Part shown: piece after piece, positions 1-9,044 of the stretch
Position numbering within the stretch: position 1 is the first letter of the stretch
How the letters are laid out: each line of letters starts with the position of its first letter
Origin: an uncultured Lentisphaerota bacterium
Lineage (GTDB): Bacteria; Verrucomicrobiota; Lentisphaeria; Oligosphaerales; CAITYL01
Assembly (NCBI GenBank): GCA_903921725.1
Contig: CAIXRA010000026.1
Coordinates: forward strand, 1-64,000
Length of the DNA stretch: 64,000 bases
Reading direction: 5' to 3'
Program-made: the position numbers and the translations under genes
Notes under the pieces: generated by a model
What the model was told of the DNA's origin: nothing
The model's database searches: none
Seen by the model: the letters and a program-made list of their open reading frames with translations, nothing else

Positions 1-424
1 AGGGGGCGGGGATACGTTTCTGGGTGCCATAGTTCCTCCATGTGAAGTTGTAACACCTTACACTATAGAGCACTATGGCACACTTTCAAGAAACTATCGC
101 GGCTTTATTAAGCCGCCGCATACCTTTTCGAGCGGGCTCTATATATGGGCCGTGATTACAAAAAATGGAAAACTTGTGTCGAAGGCATTTTGGTTTTCCT
201 CAAGTGCAATAGTTTTATCTTTTTTAATATGGAATGTCCTGTCTCTTCAGAGTGCGTATGCCGCAAGAGGATATGAAGAATTTATAGAAGTACTCAAGGT
301 ATATTCAATACGCTGGTTATTCGTTGGTCCAATTGCCTTCTTTTGCCTGATACAGGGTTGCTTCAGCATGATCGAAAAAATAGAAGCCGAAGAGCAACAT
401 AAAGAGCCGCTATCCAAGCAATGA
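1..424 (+). CDS. C-terminal part of an unrecognised membrane protein, start lies before the window
   Basis: The frame is open from the first complete codon at base 2 to the TGA at 422-424, giving about 140 residues. A GTG at 152 could start a 90-residue protein, but the unbroken, protein-like upstream frame (for example PPCEVVTPYTIEHYG, then NYRGFIKPPHTF) argues for a gene that begins outside the window. Two hydrophobic stretches lie near the end (around AIVLSFLIWNVL and WLFVGPIAFFCLIQ), followed by a charged cytoplasmic-type tail (IEKIEAEEQHKEP). GC content is clearly lower than in most neighbours. I do not recognise the family. The following gene is in the same direction, about 100 bases away. 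Confidence 0.55.
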   Translation, partial: GGGDTFLGAIVPPCEVVTPYTIEHYGTLSRNYRGFIKPPHTFSSGLYIWAVITKNGKLVSKAFWFSSSAIVLSFLIWNVLSLQSAYAARGYEEFIEVLKVYSIRWLFVGPIAFFCLIQGCFSMIEKIEAEEQHKEPLSKQ

Positions 425-522
425 AAATAACATCCGCCGGTGGGATGTTAATGCTCGCATAGTCTATGCCATGTAAGCTTATTATTCGGCTGCGTCCACG
501 GCGTGTTTTGGAGGCTTCGCAA

Positions 523-2091
523 ATGGACTGGATTAAAAAGCTGTTTGGAAAAACCGTGAATGCCGGCAACGGTCAAGCCGGGGGACGCGAGAATCCTTTA
601 CCTGCACCCGCTCCCGCAAAAGAGGTGCATGCTTTGCCCGCCCCCACAAAGGAACCTGATGATGAGGTCGCGCAGTGGATCAGCACCCTCAAGCAACGCA
701 GCGATTCCCGCTGGGGGGACGGCGGTCAACGAGAGAAGGCCGCTTGGATATTGGGTGGATTGGGCGACAATCGTGCCGTAATGCCTCTCATCTCCGTTCT
801 CACGGATAGTGACGGGGCCTTGAGGGGGGAGGCTGCCAAGGCGCTTGGGAAATTGGGCGATACGCGAGCCGTGAAACCGCTTATCGCTGCGCTTAGAAAC
901 ACATCTGACGCGGCTGAAGCGCTTGGAAAATTGGGCGATACGCGAGCCGTGGAGCCACTCATAGCCAGATTCACCGCTACATGTAATGACATCAATCATA
1001 ATGACCACAGCTCCGCCGAGGCATTGGGGAAATTGGGTGATCTGCGTGCTGTCGAACCCTTGATTGCGGGTCTCAAAAAAGGTCCCGGTTGGGCGACCGT
1101 CGAAGCTCTTGGAGAATTGGGCGACCCGCGTGCTGTCGGGCCATTGATTGCCATTATGCAAGCTGACGGCGATTCTATGCTCCGCAGCCACGCCGCCGCC
1201 GCGCTGGGCAAATTAGGGGACGCGCGTGCTTTTGGGCCGCTCCTCGCGGCTCTCAATGATTGCAAATGCTCATTTCGCGCCAAAGCCGCCGAGGCTTTAG
1301 GGCGACTGGGTGACACACGAGCGGTCGGAGCGCTCACCGCTGTCCTTGATGACCAGAGTTACACTCTTCGCGAAAAGGCCGACGAGGCGCTGGGAAGATT
1401 GGCGGATTTTGATCGGCTGATTGCCGAACTCAAGAGCGGTTCACCGAAACGCCTTGTCGCCGCCAGACGGTTGGCGCAATTGGGTGATCTGCGTGCTGTC
1501 GAACCGCTCATCGATGCGCTCAAGGATGGGGACGGTGACCTCCGCAACAAAGCGGCCTCGGCTCTTGGCAAATTGGGCGACCCACGAGCAGTGGAACCAC
1601 TCGTCGCAGCCCTCGCAGATAAAGACACACCCTGGGCTGTACAGGTAGCGACCGACGCACTTATGGAATTAGGTGCCGGTGAGCGGCTTATCCCTTTTCT
1701 AATTGCCGAACTCACGGATTCGTGCTACAGCAGCCGTGTGCATGCCGCCGAGACGCTCGAGAAACTACATGACAAGCGTGCTGTCGAACCGCTCATCGCC
1801 GCGCTCAGCGATAGCGACATTCGAGTTTTCAGCGCAGTCGCCAAAGCGCTGGGGAAATTGGGGGACGGGCGTGCTATCGAGCCGCTCATTTCCGCTCTTT
1901 CTCACAGTGACCCTATTTTCCGCAACACGGCGGGCTTTGTGTTAGTGCCCGCGGGGCTCGGACGTCGGGCGGAGTGGACACGCTGGGCGGCGGAGTGGGA
2001 TCGGGAGAGCGGTTGTACCGATCCGTCACACTGGCACAGATTCAACCCTGACCAATACCCTTATTGGGGGTTGGTAAAAAAATCTGTGTAA
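523..2091 (+). CDS. HEAT-repeat (PBS-lyase-like) protein
   Basis: This 522-residue protein is built almost entirely from about a dozen degenerate HEAT/PBS-lyase-type helical repeats, each carrying a version of LGxLGDxRAVxPLIxAL, from about residue 55 to 480. Such scaffolds mediate protein-protein contacts; no catalytic domain is visible. The first 50 residues are Pro/Ala-rich and charged, and the last 40 are Trp-rich with a different composition (EWTRWAAEWDRESG). I chose ATG 523 (MDWIKKLFGK) because a GGAG lies nine bases upstream; an in-frame ATG at 466 has no clear ribosome site. The repeats are similar at DNA level too, so copy number could vary by recombination. No signal peptide is seen, so it is probably cytoplasmic. 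The partner is unknown. Confidence 0.85.
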   Translation: MDWIKKLFGKTVNAGNGQAGGRENPLPAPAPAKEVHALPAPTKEPDDEVAQWISTLKQRSDSRWGDGGQREKAAWILGGLGDNRAVMPLISVLTDSDGALRGEAAKALGKLGDTRAVKPLIAALRNTSDAAEALGKLGDTRAVEPLIARFTATCNDINHNDHSSAEALGKLGDLRAVEPLIAGLKKGPGWATVEALGELGDPRAVGPLIAIMQADGDSMLRSHAAAALGKLGDARAFGPLLAALNDCKCSFRAKAAEALGRLGDTRAVGALTAVLDDQSYTLREKADEALGRLADFDRLIAELKSGSPKRLVAARRLAQLGDLRAVEPLIDALKDGDGDLRNKAASALGKLGDPRAVEPLVAALADKDTPWAVQVATDALMELGAGERLIPFLIAELTDSCYSSRVHAAETLEKLHDKRAVEPLIAALSDSDIRVFSAVAKALGKLGDGRAIEPLISALSHSDPIFRNTAGFVLVPAGLGRRAEWTRWAAEWDRESGCTDPSHWHRFNPDQYPYWGLVKKSV

Positions 2092-2158
2092 CCATAGTCA
2101 CGCTGGTAACGTCGGCTTTGGCTTGAGTCAAGCACCATGACACTTGACCGGCTCCGGA

Positions 2159-2977
2159 TTATTCCGCCTCGTCCTCTTCCTCCGCGGCGTCCGGGGTGAG
2201 CGCGGGCGGCAGGGTCAGGTGGCGGAGGTCGAGCAGGTGGTTGAGGCGGACGCTGCCCATGGATTCGAGCATGGTGTGGCGGATGTTGGGGAAGCGCGCG
2301 GCGAGCTGATCCAGCAGCCGTTCCAGGAAGGCACGGTCGCCGGATTTCTCCATGCGGTCGCTGTAGTCGCAGCAGCCGAATTTCGGGAAGTTGAATTCAG
2401 CGGCGGCTTCGATCATCATCTGTTCGGCGGTCTCGCAGAGCGGGCGGATCAGGCGCTTGCGCCCGCCGTCGGCGGCGACATGCGGGCCCATGGTCTTGAG
2501 GCCGTTGCCGCGGAAGAGCGACATGAGCAGGCTCACGCAGAGGTCGTCCAGGTGCTGGCCGAGCGCGATCACGTTGCAGCCGAGGCGGTCGGCGGCGCCG
2601 TGGAGCTGGCCGCGGCGCAGGCGCGAGCAAAGGGCGCAGGGCGACTTCTTCCCCATCTTCTCCTTCACCAGCTTCATGCCGGCGGGGAACTGCACGCGCT
2701 CGAAGTTCCAGCCCTGCGCGGCGCAGTAGCGGTCGAGCCCGGGGCCGTCGAACTCCGCAAAGCCCATGTCGACATTGACGGCGGTGACGGAGAACTCGAA
2801 CGGCGCCCGCGCCTGGATCCGGGTCAGGGCGTGCATGAGCACCAGGCTGTCCTTGCCGCCGCTGAGGCCGAGGAGGATGCGGTCGCCGGGCGCGATCATG
2901 CCGTACTTGCAGGCGGTGCGACCCACGTTCCGGCAGATCTTGGCGAACACATCATGGCGCCGCGACGGGTGCTGCAT
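2159..2977 (-). CDS. ttcA: tRNA 2-thiocytidine(32) synthetase TtcA
   Basis: This is a PP-loop ATPase of 272 residues. The ATP-binding SGGKDS motif is at about residues 39-44, a CxxC pair at C114/C117 and a third cysteine candidate at C202/C203, the spacing expected for the [4Fe-4S] ligands of TtcA. The region QHLDDLCVSLLMSLFRGNGL matches the family's HxxDD element. TtcA thiolates cytidine 32 of certain tRNAs using ATP and a persulfide donor, in the cytoplasm. The start at 2977 has a GGAG eight bases upstream and overlaps the end of the upstream membrane-protein gene by 26 bases, so the two are probably co-transcribed although functionally unrelated. A related PP-loop tRNA enzyme is the main alternative. 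Confidence 0.88.
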   Translation of the reverse strand: MQHPSRRHDVFAKICRNVGRTACKYGMIAPGDRILLGLSGGKDSLVLMHALTRIQARAPFEFSVTAVNVDMGFAEFDGPGLDRYCAAQGWNFERVQFPAGMKLVKEKMGKKSPCALCSRLRRGQLHGAADRLGCNVIALGQHLDDLCVSLLMSLFRGNGLKTMGPHVAADGGRKRLIRPLCETAEQMMIEAAAEFNFPKFGCCDYSDRMEKSGDRAFLERLLDQLAARFPNIRHTMLESMGSVRLNHLLDLRHLTLPPALTPDAAEEEDEAE

Positions 2978-4550
2978 GCGGGGCTCCGCTTCCGGGGGTT
3001 GTCTTGCGCGCGATCTCGACGACGAGTGCGTTGAAGGCGCCGTGCGGAAAGACCGCCGCCTGCCGCTGTTCGAAAAGGGAGTCCGGGGAGCGGGCGTCCT
3101 TCAGCAGGGACAGGATGCGCCGGCCGCCGAGCCGGGGATAGTCGTACACCAGGACAAAGCGGTCGGGGAGGTCGCCCGGCCGGCCGCTGCGGTAGGCGGC
3201 GGCGCGGACGGGGTCCAGGACGTTGACGGCGTTGGGCAGCGCGCGCGACACATAGCCGAAGGCGGGGTGCTGGGTCAGCAGATGCGTCGGCTGGCAGAAG
3301 AGCACGGGGAGGTCGGGGGGAATGCCGCGCTCGATGGCGGCGAGGAGATCGCGCGTCACCCGGTAGCCGTCCACATACTCCTCCGATCGCTCGGCCAGTG
3401 CGATGTTGTTGCCCGAAAGGCGCGGATAGAGGGAGCCGCGGCGGTTGGCCAGGCAGAGGGCGGCTAGGGCGAGCAGCACGGCGGTGGCCACCCGCCGGCG
3501 GGACGGCGCCCCAAAGGCGAACAGGATCAGTATGAGGAGGAACGGCAGCGCCTGCACCAGGTAGCGCGGCAGGTAGTTGGCGTTGTCCCAGGCCAGCGGC
3601 AGCAGCACAAGAAACAGAAACAGGAACCCGCCGAGAAACAGCGCGGCGACCAGCGCCAGCCGCGTGAACGGTGCGGCCAGGGCGTCGACGCCGTCCCGCC
3701 GGCGGGCGCGGAGCAGCCGGAGCAGCACGGCCGTCGCCAGCAGGCCGGCCAGCGCCAAAAGGACGGGGTGATCCGGCATGTACAACCAGCAGGACCGCGC
3801 CGTCTCCCCCTGCATCTCCCAGAAACTGGCCAGCAGCTCGCGCGGCACCCCTGCCGGCTGGCCGGAACCGACGCGGGCCACGCAGAACGCGGTGACCAGG
3901 ACGACCAGCAGGCACGGCGCGACATACCCGGAAAAGCGGGCAAGACCCGCCCTCCAGGAGCGCGCTTCCAGCAGTGCGGCGACCCCCAGTGCGGCGGGGG
4001 CGAGGAATCCCGATTCCTTGGTGAAACAGGCCAGCAGGCAGGCCAGAAGCGCCCAGCCCGTGCGCCCGGAGAGATGCAGCGACACCGCCAGCAGGCAGAA
4101 CATCACCAGCGGCAGCTCGATGTACATGCAACCCAGCTGGGCGAGCGTCACCGGCGCCGCCAGAAACAGCAACGTGGCCGCCCACGCCACCGCCCGTCCG
4201 GCGACCGGTTCCAGCAGCCGCAGCAGCAGCGTGCAGGCTGCGGCGCCCATCAGCCACTGCAGGAGATGCAGGAGCATCCAGGCCGCGCCGCCCTTCAGCA
4301 CGGCCATCACCGCCGCCGAGAGGAAGCTCATCAGCGAGAGCCAGTGCGCGCCGCGCGCCGGTTCCGCCAGCATCGCCGCCACGTTGAAGGAATGGGAGGA
4401 GAGATGGTCGGCGGCGGCAAAGACGCTGACCGCCTCATCCCAGACCGGGGGCAGCGACAGCACACTCCATTTTAGGCCGGCGATCAGCCCGAAAAAGCAC
4501 AGGAACACCGCCGCCGGAGAACACAGGAGTCGCTGGATGAGGTTCTGCAT
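2952..4550 (-). CDS. GT-C-type membrane glycosyltransferase (ArnT/PMT-like)
   Basis: The protein has 532 residues with about ten predicted membrane segments. After the first segment comes PPVWDEAVS, an acidic luminal-loop motif like the catalytic Asp-Glu of ArnT/PMT-type GT-C transferases, and later CFTKESGFLAP, typical of the same group. The last 130 residues form a soluble, probably periplasmic domain. Enzymes of this kind move a sugar from a polyprenyl-phosphate donor onto lipid A, protein or other envelope acceptors; donor and acceptor cannot be read from sequence. The adjacent multi-pass protein at 4638-6203 and the GT2 polyprenyl-phosphate sugar transferase at 6384 support such a pathway. 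A GGAG lies 13 bases before the ATG. Confidence 0.72.
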   Translation of the reverse strand: MQNLIQRLLCSPAAVFLCFFGLIAGLKWSVLSLPPVWDEAVSVFAAADHLSSHSFNVAAMLAEPARGAHWLSLMSFLSAAVMAVLKGGAAWMLLHLLQWLMGAAACTLLLRLLEPVAGRAVAWAATLLFLAAPVTLAQLGCMYIELPLVMFCLLAVSLHLSGRTGWALLACLLACFTKESGFLAPAALGVAALLEARSWRAGLARFSGYVAPCLLVVLVTAFCVARVGSGQPAGVPRELLASFWEMQGETARSCWLYMPDHPVLLALAGLLATAVLLRLLRARRRDGVDALAAPFTRLALVAALFLGGFLFLFLVLLPLAWDNANYLPRYLVQALPFLLILILFAFGAPSRRRVATAVLLALAALCLANRRGSLYPRLSGNNIALAERSEEYVDGYRVTRDLLAAIERGIPPDLPVLFCQPTHLLTQHPAFGYVSRALPNAVNVLDPVRAAAYRSGRPGDLPDRFVLVYDYPRLGGRRILSLLKDARSPDSLFEQRQAAVFPHGAFNALVVEIARKTTPGSGAPHAAPVAAP

Positions 4551-4637
4551 GGGACGTCGTCGCTCCGTCTGTACGCATGTCTGCCCGGTTCAGGCCGCAC
4601 GCGCCGCCATGGGACCGGTACGCCGCGGGGTTGGCGT

Positions 4638-6203
4638 TCAGTGAACCGTCGCCGCGGGTGCGGCCGCAACCGGTTTTACCATGGCGGCAGATGCGGCGGC
4701 GGACTTCACCTCGCTCTTCTGCGGGAGGCGGCCGAGCCACATGCCGGAGACGGCGTACTTCCATTCCAGCCCGGGAACCTCCGGCTTGGCTCCCGAATTT
4801 CCACCGATTGCCAGCCGGTCCTCCGGCCGCATCTTCTTCACCCACGGCGCGTACGCCTTGGAGGCGCCGAAGTTCCACTGGATTTTCCGGTAGATCTCCA
4901 GGTCGTCCTGCGGCATCCAGCCCGGCTCGAAGCCGAGGATGTAGCGCCACTTCGCGTCCGGGTTCGCGTAGAATGTAGAATAGAAGGTGCCCATGCTGGC
5001 GGAATAGAGGATGCCGCCGGGTTGCGGGAGCCAGTCGGCGTAGTCGGAGGGTTTCGAGGGATCGTCGGCGTCCACCAGCGAAAGACGTTCCTCCGAGAGC
5101 GCGGCGGTCCAGCGCCCGCCGATGTCGCGGGTGGCCATCACCATCAGGCAGACGGAGGCGGCGCCGGCGAGCACCAACCGCCGCAGGGACATGCGCGGGA
5201 AATGACGGACGACGACGGGCTGGAACTCCAGGGCGATCCACACCGCGAGCGCCGGCGTGCCCCAGTCGATCCAGAAACGCCCGACGAACAGCCCCAGCCC
5301 CCAGCACATCGCGGCCATCAGGAAAACCGGATTGTCCCAGACGGAGCGGTGCCACTTCCCGCGCACCCGCCGCCAGAGCAGGAAGAAGGCGGGCAGGATG
5401 AGCAGCTGGTAGTCGCCGCCGGTCGGCTGAAGCTCCGTCACCAGCTGGCGCGTGAGCGGGTTGTTGCCCATCGTCAGGATGACATGGTGCACGTTCTGCC
5501 AGAGGAAGACCACCGGCTGCCCGGAAAGACAGGCGCCGAACAGCACGCCCGCCGAAACCGCGGCCGCGGTGCGGAACGCGCCCCGCCACTGCCGGGCCAG
5601 CACCATCGCCGCGACCGGCAGCGCCCAGAGGTACCAGGTGCAGTTCAGCCAGACCGAGAGCCCGACCGCCACGGCCAGCGCCGTCAGCGCCCCCCAGTGC
5701 GTCCGCGGCCCCGACAGCCGCTTCGAGAGCAGGCAGAAGAGCGCCACCGCCGTCATCGTCAGGATGAACGGGCGCCCCAGCAGCAGGCGCATGCTCCAGC
5801 CCATGTCCGCCAAGAACATCAGCGAGAGGGCCATCGCCCAGGTCTCGACCCGGGCCAGGAACAGGGGCGGCGCCAGCAGGAAGACCATGCAGAGCACGAC
5901 CACCGCGAAAATGGTCAGCGCCTCGGGGCCGGCGTCCAGCGCGCGGTGGAAAAAGCCGAGCACGGCATGCCAGCCGGGATGGCTGTCCAGCGTCAGCCCG
6001 TCACGAACCACAAGAATCTCGGTCCACGGCCGGCCCGTGACCGCCTTCGCCGCGTGCCGCAGCGCGTCGTCGGACGGCATGTAGCCGTAGCCGATGATCT
6101 TCATCGGGATCAGCAGCAGAAACCACAGCGTCACAAACATCGCGGCCATGCGCACCCAGGGATACGCCTTCACCCCGTTCACCGTGCCTGAAAATTCCGC
6201 CAT
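4638..6203 (-). CDS. Multi-pass membrane protein, possibly GT-C-like
   Basis: This 521-residue protein has about ten hydrophobic segments in the first 370 residues and a C-terminal soluble region ending in an Ala/Val-rich tail. The first loop carries YMPSDDALRHAA and later DSHPGWHAVLGFFH, reminiscent of acidic first-loop motifs of GT-C enzymes, but I do not recognise the exact family. It is transcribed with the next gene (88-base gap), itself GT-C-like, so envelope glycan assembly is the most likely setting. I prefer the ATG at 6203 to the one at 6212 because GGGGAGG overlaps the latter and is correctly spaced for the former. Confidence 0.6.
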   Translation of the reverse strand: MAEFSGTVNGVKAYPWVRMAAMFVTLWFLLLIPMKIIGYGYMPSDDALRHAAKAVTGRPWTEILVVRDGLTLDSHPGWHAVLGFFHRALDAGPEALTIFAVVVLCMVFLLAPPLFLARVETWAMALSLMFLADMGWSMRLLLGRPFILTMTAVALFCLLSKRLSGPRTHWGALTALAVAVGLSVWLNCTWYLWALPVAAMVLARQWRGAFRTAAAVSAGVLFGACLSGQPVVFLWQNVHHVILTMGNNPLTRQLVTELQPTGGDYQLLILPAFFLLWRRVRGKWHRSVWDNPVFLMAAMCWGLGLFVGRFWIDWGTPALAVWIALEFQPVVVRHFPRMSLRRLVLAGAASVCLMVMATRDIGGRWTAALSEERLSLVDADDPSKPSDYADWLPQPGGILYSASMGTFYSTFYANPDAKWRYILGFEPGWMPQDDLEIYRKIQWNFGASKAYAPWVKKMRPEDRLAIGGNSGAKPEVPGLEWKYAVSGMWLGRLPQKSEVKSAAASAAMVKPVAAAPAATVH

Positions 6204-6383
6204 CGCCGGCATCCTCCCCGTTTGTGGACAGGCTGGAAACCGTCATCCGGCCGCCGCCTGCAACAAGCATAATCCCGCGCCGCCGCTTTTCAACGCGCTC
6301 CTGCGCGTGCCACGTGTTGAAAATACCTGCCTGCGGCTTATGCTTTCCGCAGTCCCAACCCGCCTTCACGGAGACCGCGGCCC

Positions 6384-7319
6384 ATGAAGAAGATCGCCGT
6401 CCTCATCCCCTGCTACAACGAGGAACTGACCGTGGCCGGCGTCGTCGCCGAGTTCCGCGCCGCGCTGCCCGAGGCCGATATCTGGGTGTTCGACAACAAC
6501 TCGAAGGACCGCACCGCCGAGCTCGCGGCCAAAGCCGGCGCCCGCGTCGTCCCCTCCCCGCGCCAGGGCAAGGGCAACGTCGTCCGCCACATGTTCGACA
6601 GCATCGAGGCCGACCTCTACCTGATGGTGGACGGCGACGCCACCTACCCCGCCGCCAGCGCGCGCAAGCTCCTGGAGCTCGTCGAGTCCGGAAAGGCCGA
6701 CATGGCCGTCGGCCGCCGTCTCACCTCGCACGCCGAGGGCGCCTTCCGCCGCTTCCACACCTTCGGCAACCACCTGGTCGCCCGCCTCATCTCCGCGCTC
6801 TTCGGCGTGCACGTCTCCGACGTGCTCTCCGGCTACCGCGTCTTCTCGCGCGACTTCGTCAAGAGCATCCCCCTCATGTCCGCCGGTTTCGAGATCGAGA
6901 CGGAGATGACCCTCCAGGCCATCTCCAAGAACTTCACCCTCGTCGAAACCGACATCGACTACGGCTCCCGCCCGGAAGGCAGCTTCTCCAAGCTCAGCAC
7001 CTACTCCGACGGCTTCCTCGTCCTGCGCTCCATGTTCCTGATCTTCAAGGACTACAAGCCGCTCTTTTTCTTCTCCACCGTCGCCGCGTTCCTCTTCGTC
7101 CTCTCCGTGCTGGCCGGCATGCCCGCCATCCTCGACTACGTCCAGGACCCGAAGCACTACGTCAGCCACGTCCCCCTCGCCGTCCTCGCCGCCTCCCTCG
7201 GCATCCTCGGCTGCCTCAGCCTCAGCATCGGCCTCATCCTCGACACCCTCTGCAAGTACCACAAGGAAAACTTCGCCCTCCACCGCCGCCTCATCCACAG
7301 CCGCGAAAGCCAGGGGTGA
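6384..7319 (+). CDS. GT2 polyprenyl-phosphate glycosyltransferase (DPM1/GtrB-like)
   Basis: The 311-residue protein has an N-terminal GT-A domain (residues 1-210) with the family start IAVLIPCYNEELTVAG, the nucleotide-sugar region VFDNNSKDRT and the metal-binding stretch LMVDGDATYP. Two C-terminal membrane segments follow (about 225-250 and 270-295). This architecture charges polyprenyl-phosphate with a sugar at the inner leaflet, making the donor that GT-C enzymes use outside. The divergent neighbours at 2952-6203 are candidate users, separated by a 180-base intergenic region that should hold both promoters. The ATG at 6384 begins the fold directly. The gene is followed by the 9-bp repeat array. 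Confidence 0.85.
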   Translation: MKKIAVLIPCYNEELTVAGVVAEFRAALPEADIWVFDNNSKDRTAELAAKAGARVVPSPRQGKGNVVRHMFDSIEADLYLMVDGDATYPAASARKLLELVESGKADMAVGRRLTSHAEGAFRRFHTFGNHLVARLISALFGVHVSDVLSGYRVFSRDFVKSIPLMSAGFEIETEMTLQAISKNFTLVETDIDYGSRPEGSFSKLSTYSDGFLVLRSMFLIFKDYKPLFFFSTVAAFLFVLSVLAGMPAILDYVQDPKHYVSHVPLAVLAASLGILGCLSLSIGLILDTLCKYHKENFALHRRLIHSRESQG

Positions 7320-7328
7320 GGGGCGACT

Positions 7329-7421
7329 GATCGGACCGATCGGACGGATCGGACCGATCGGTCCGATGGGATCGAGCCGGCCCCTCATCCGCCCCATCCG
7401 TCCCATCGGCCTCATCCCCCG
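7329..7421. repeat. 9-bp tandem array GATCGGACC, copy A
   Basis: Five adjoining 9-bp units lie at 7329-7373 (GATCGGACC, GATCGGACG, GATCGGACC, GATCGGTCC, then a decayed unit). After a short break come four units in the opposite sense at about 7386-7421 (CATCCGCCC, CATCCGTCC and variants). The whole is thus a loose inverted repeat. Related arrays lie at 8853 and 58260. It separates the GT2 gene from the next gene by 116 bases. Confidence 0.85.
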
Positions 7422-7435
7422 CAAGGACTCCCATC

Positions 7436-8845
7436 ATGAAAAAAGGCTGTCTTTGGGTTCTCGGGATCGGGTTCGGCCTGTTGCTCGCCGGCTGGCTCGT
7501 GTTGCTCATCCTCCAGCACACCGTCGCGGCGTGGCCCGACCCCGTCCCCGGCGTCCGCCTCGAACCATCGCGCCCCTTTCTTGCGGAGGCCGACGTCAAG
7601 CCCGACAACGCCTTCTACTACATGCGGCAGTGGAAAACGGTCGCCGTCAGCGCGGCCGTTCACGAACAGAACAAGGCCGAATATTTGCGCTGGCGGGCCT
7701 ACGGCTCCGCCGGCGCCCCCTACCCGGCAATCGAAACGGCGCTGGACGCCAACACGGACAACCTCAACCTCTGCCGGAAAGCGGCGGAACAACCCGGCTG
7801 CCAAGTTGTCACGCCGGTCAGCTACGACCACTGCTATCCGGAAATCGGAAAAGCAGACAGCCTGACAACTCTTCTCTGCTACCGTGCGGAGACCGCAGGA
7901 TCCAAAGGCAACTGGGGTGCCGCTGCGTGCGATCTTCGCACCATGCTGACCCTCGGCAGTCATTTCAGCCGTGGCGGCAGCCTGTTGCAACGGCTGTACA
8001 GCATCTCCATGCATGGCATCACCACCGCCAGCATCCGCCGGCTTGCGCTGGAACAGAATGCGCCGCCGGAATTCCAAAAAGAAATGGATGCCGCGCTTGG
8101 CGAAACGGCGCGAACACTCGAGCCGACGGCCGATGCCGTGCGATATGAGTGGCTGTTTGTCAACAACTACATCTCGGATCCCATGCTTCTCTTGCGCAGT
8201 GCATCCACACCTCCCAACAAAACATGCTCCCGCATCATTTGGGGAGCCTATCGCCACGGGCTGCTCTCTCCTTTCGGCTGCTCGCCCGCACAAACACGGC
8301 ATCATCTTGCCGGTGTGTACTCGCCGTTCGTTGACGCCATGGAAAAAGGCGACCGTAACGCCTTGCGCCACACAGCCGACCTTGACCGCTTCGACATACA
8401 GGCACACCCCATCCGTGTTCTCAACGACCGGTGGGGGGGAATACTTATGAATCTCATCACGCCCGGTGTTTCCAAAATTTTCGACATCTCCCTCCGCGAG
8501 CGCGCCGATCTCGACTGCACCCGGCTCGTGCTGGCCGTGAGGCGCTGGCAGTTGGAGCACGGCGGCAAGCCGCCCGCCGCGCTGGCCGACCTGGTGCCGG
8601 GCTGCATCCCCGCGATTCCGGAGGATCCGTTCAGCTCGAAGCACGAACCGCTCCGCTACCGCACCGACGGCACAGGCTGGGCTGTGTACAGCGTCGGCGA
8701 TGACGGAAAGGACGACGGCGGGCATTATTCCCTGCTCGACAAGGAGGACAAGACGCTGCACCCGAACGAGCTCGACCTCGTGTTCGGCTCCGATGAGTTC
8801 CAGAAGAAACGCGCCCGCTACGCGGAACTGCACCCGAAGAAGTAG
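7436..8845 (+). CDS. Membrane-anchored protein with type II secretion-like (pseudopilin G-like) C-terminus
   Basis: The 469-residue protein starts with a single membrane anchor (residues 7-27, GIGFGLLLAGWLVLLIL), followed by a helical extracytoplasmic domain of no recognised family. The C-terminus, with ALADLVPGCIPAIPEDPFS and then a YRTDGTGWAVYSVGDDGKDDGG stretch split by a few residues, matches the motif seen in many PVC-group proteins related to the pseudopilin GspG C-terminal domain. Function is unknown; a surface or secretion role is inferred. The middle third (about 7800-8450) is less GC-biased than the ends. The gene is bracketed by 9-bp arrays on both sides. The ATG follows a weak purine stretch. 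Confidence 0.7.
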   Translation: MKKGCLWVLGIGFGLLLAGWLVLLILQHTVAAWPDPVPGVRLEPSRPFLAEADVKPDNAFYYMRQWKTVAVSAAVHEQNKAEYLRWRAYGSAGAPYPAIETALDANTDNLNLCRKAAEQPGCQVVTPVSYDHCYPEIGKADSLTTLLCYRAETAGSKGNWGAAACDLRTMLTLGSHFSRGGSLLQRLYSISMHGITTASIRRLALEQNAPPEFQKEMDAALGETARTLEPTADAVRYEWLFVNNYISDPMLLLRSASTPPNKTCSRIIWGAYRHGLLSPFGCSPAQTRHHLAGVYSPFVDAMEKGDRNALRHTADLDRFDIQAHPIRVLNDRWGGILMNLITPGVSKIFDISLRERADLDCTRLVLAVRRWQLEHGGKPPAALADLVPGCIPAIPEDPFSSKHEPLRYRTDGTGWAVYSVGDDGKDDGGHYSLLDKEDKTLHPNELDLVFGSDEFQKKRARYAELHPKK

Positions 8846-8852
8846 GGGGGCT

Positions 8853-9040
8853 GATACGACAGATCGGACCGATTGGACGGATCAGACCAATCGGTCCGAT
8901 GAGAGCGCCCCCAGCCCCAACTCCCCTTTTGCCTTCTGCTTTCTGCCTTCTGCATCTCCCCCATCTCCCCCAACGCCAAATTCCGTGCTATCTTTTGCCC
9001 TGCACGTTTTTCTGCGTAATCGGCGCAATCTGCGGATAAA
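8853..9040. repeat. 9-bp array copy B followed by a mosaic of other short repeats
   Basis: Units GATCGGACC, GATTGGACG, GATCAGACC and AATCGGTCC run from 8862 to 8897, the same family as the array at 7329. Downstream, 8935-9040 is a patchwork of other short periodic motifs: TTTTGCCTTCTGCTTTCTGC, CTCCCCCATCTCCCCCAAC, and TCTGCGTAATCGGCGCAATC. The same motifs recur elsewhere in the window (25.48, 34.6 and 11.93 kb). No gene is seen here. Confidence 0.75.
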
Positions 9041-9044
9041 AAAC

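Noticed and set aside
8700..9044. N-terminal extension of the GT9 protein
   Set aside because: The frame is open, but the DNA consists of the previous gene's end and repeats; ATG 9045 is at the start of the conserved fold.
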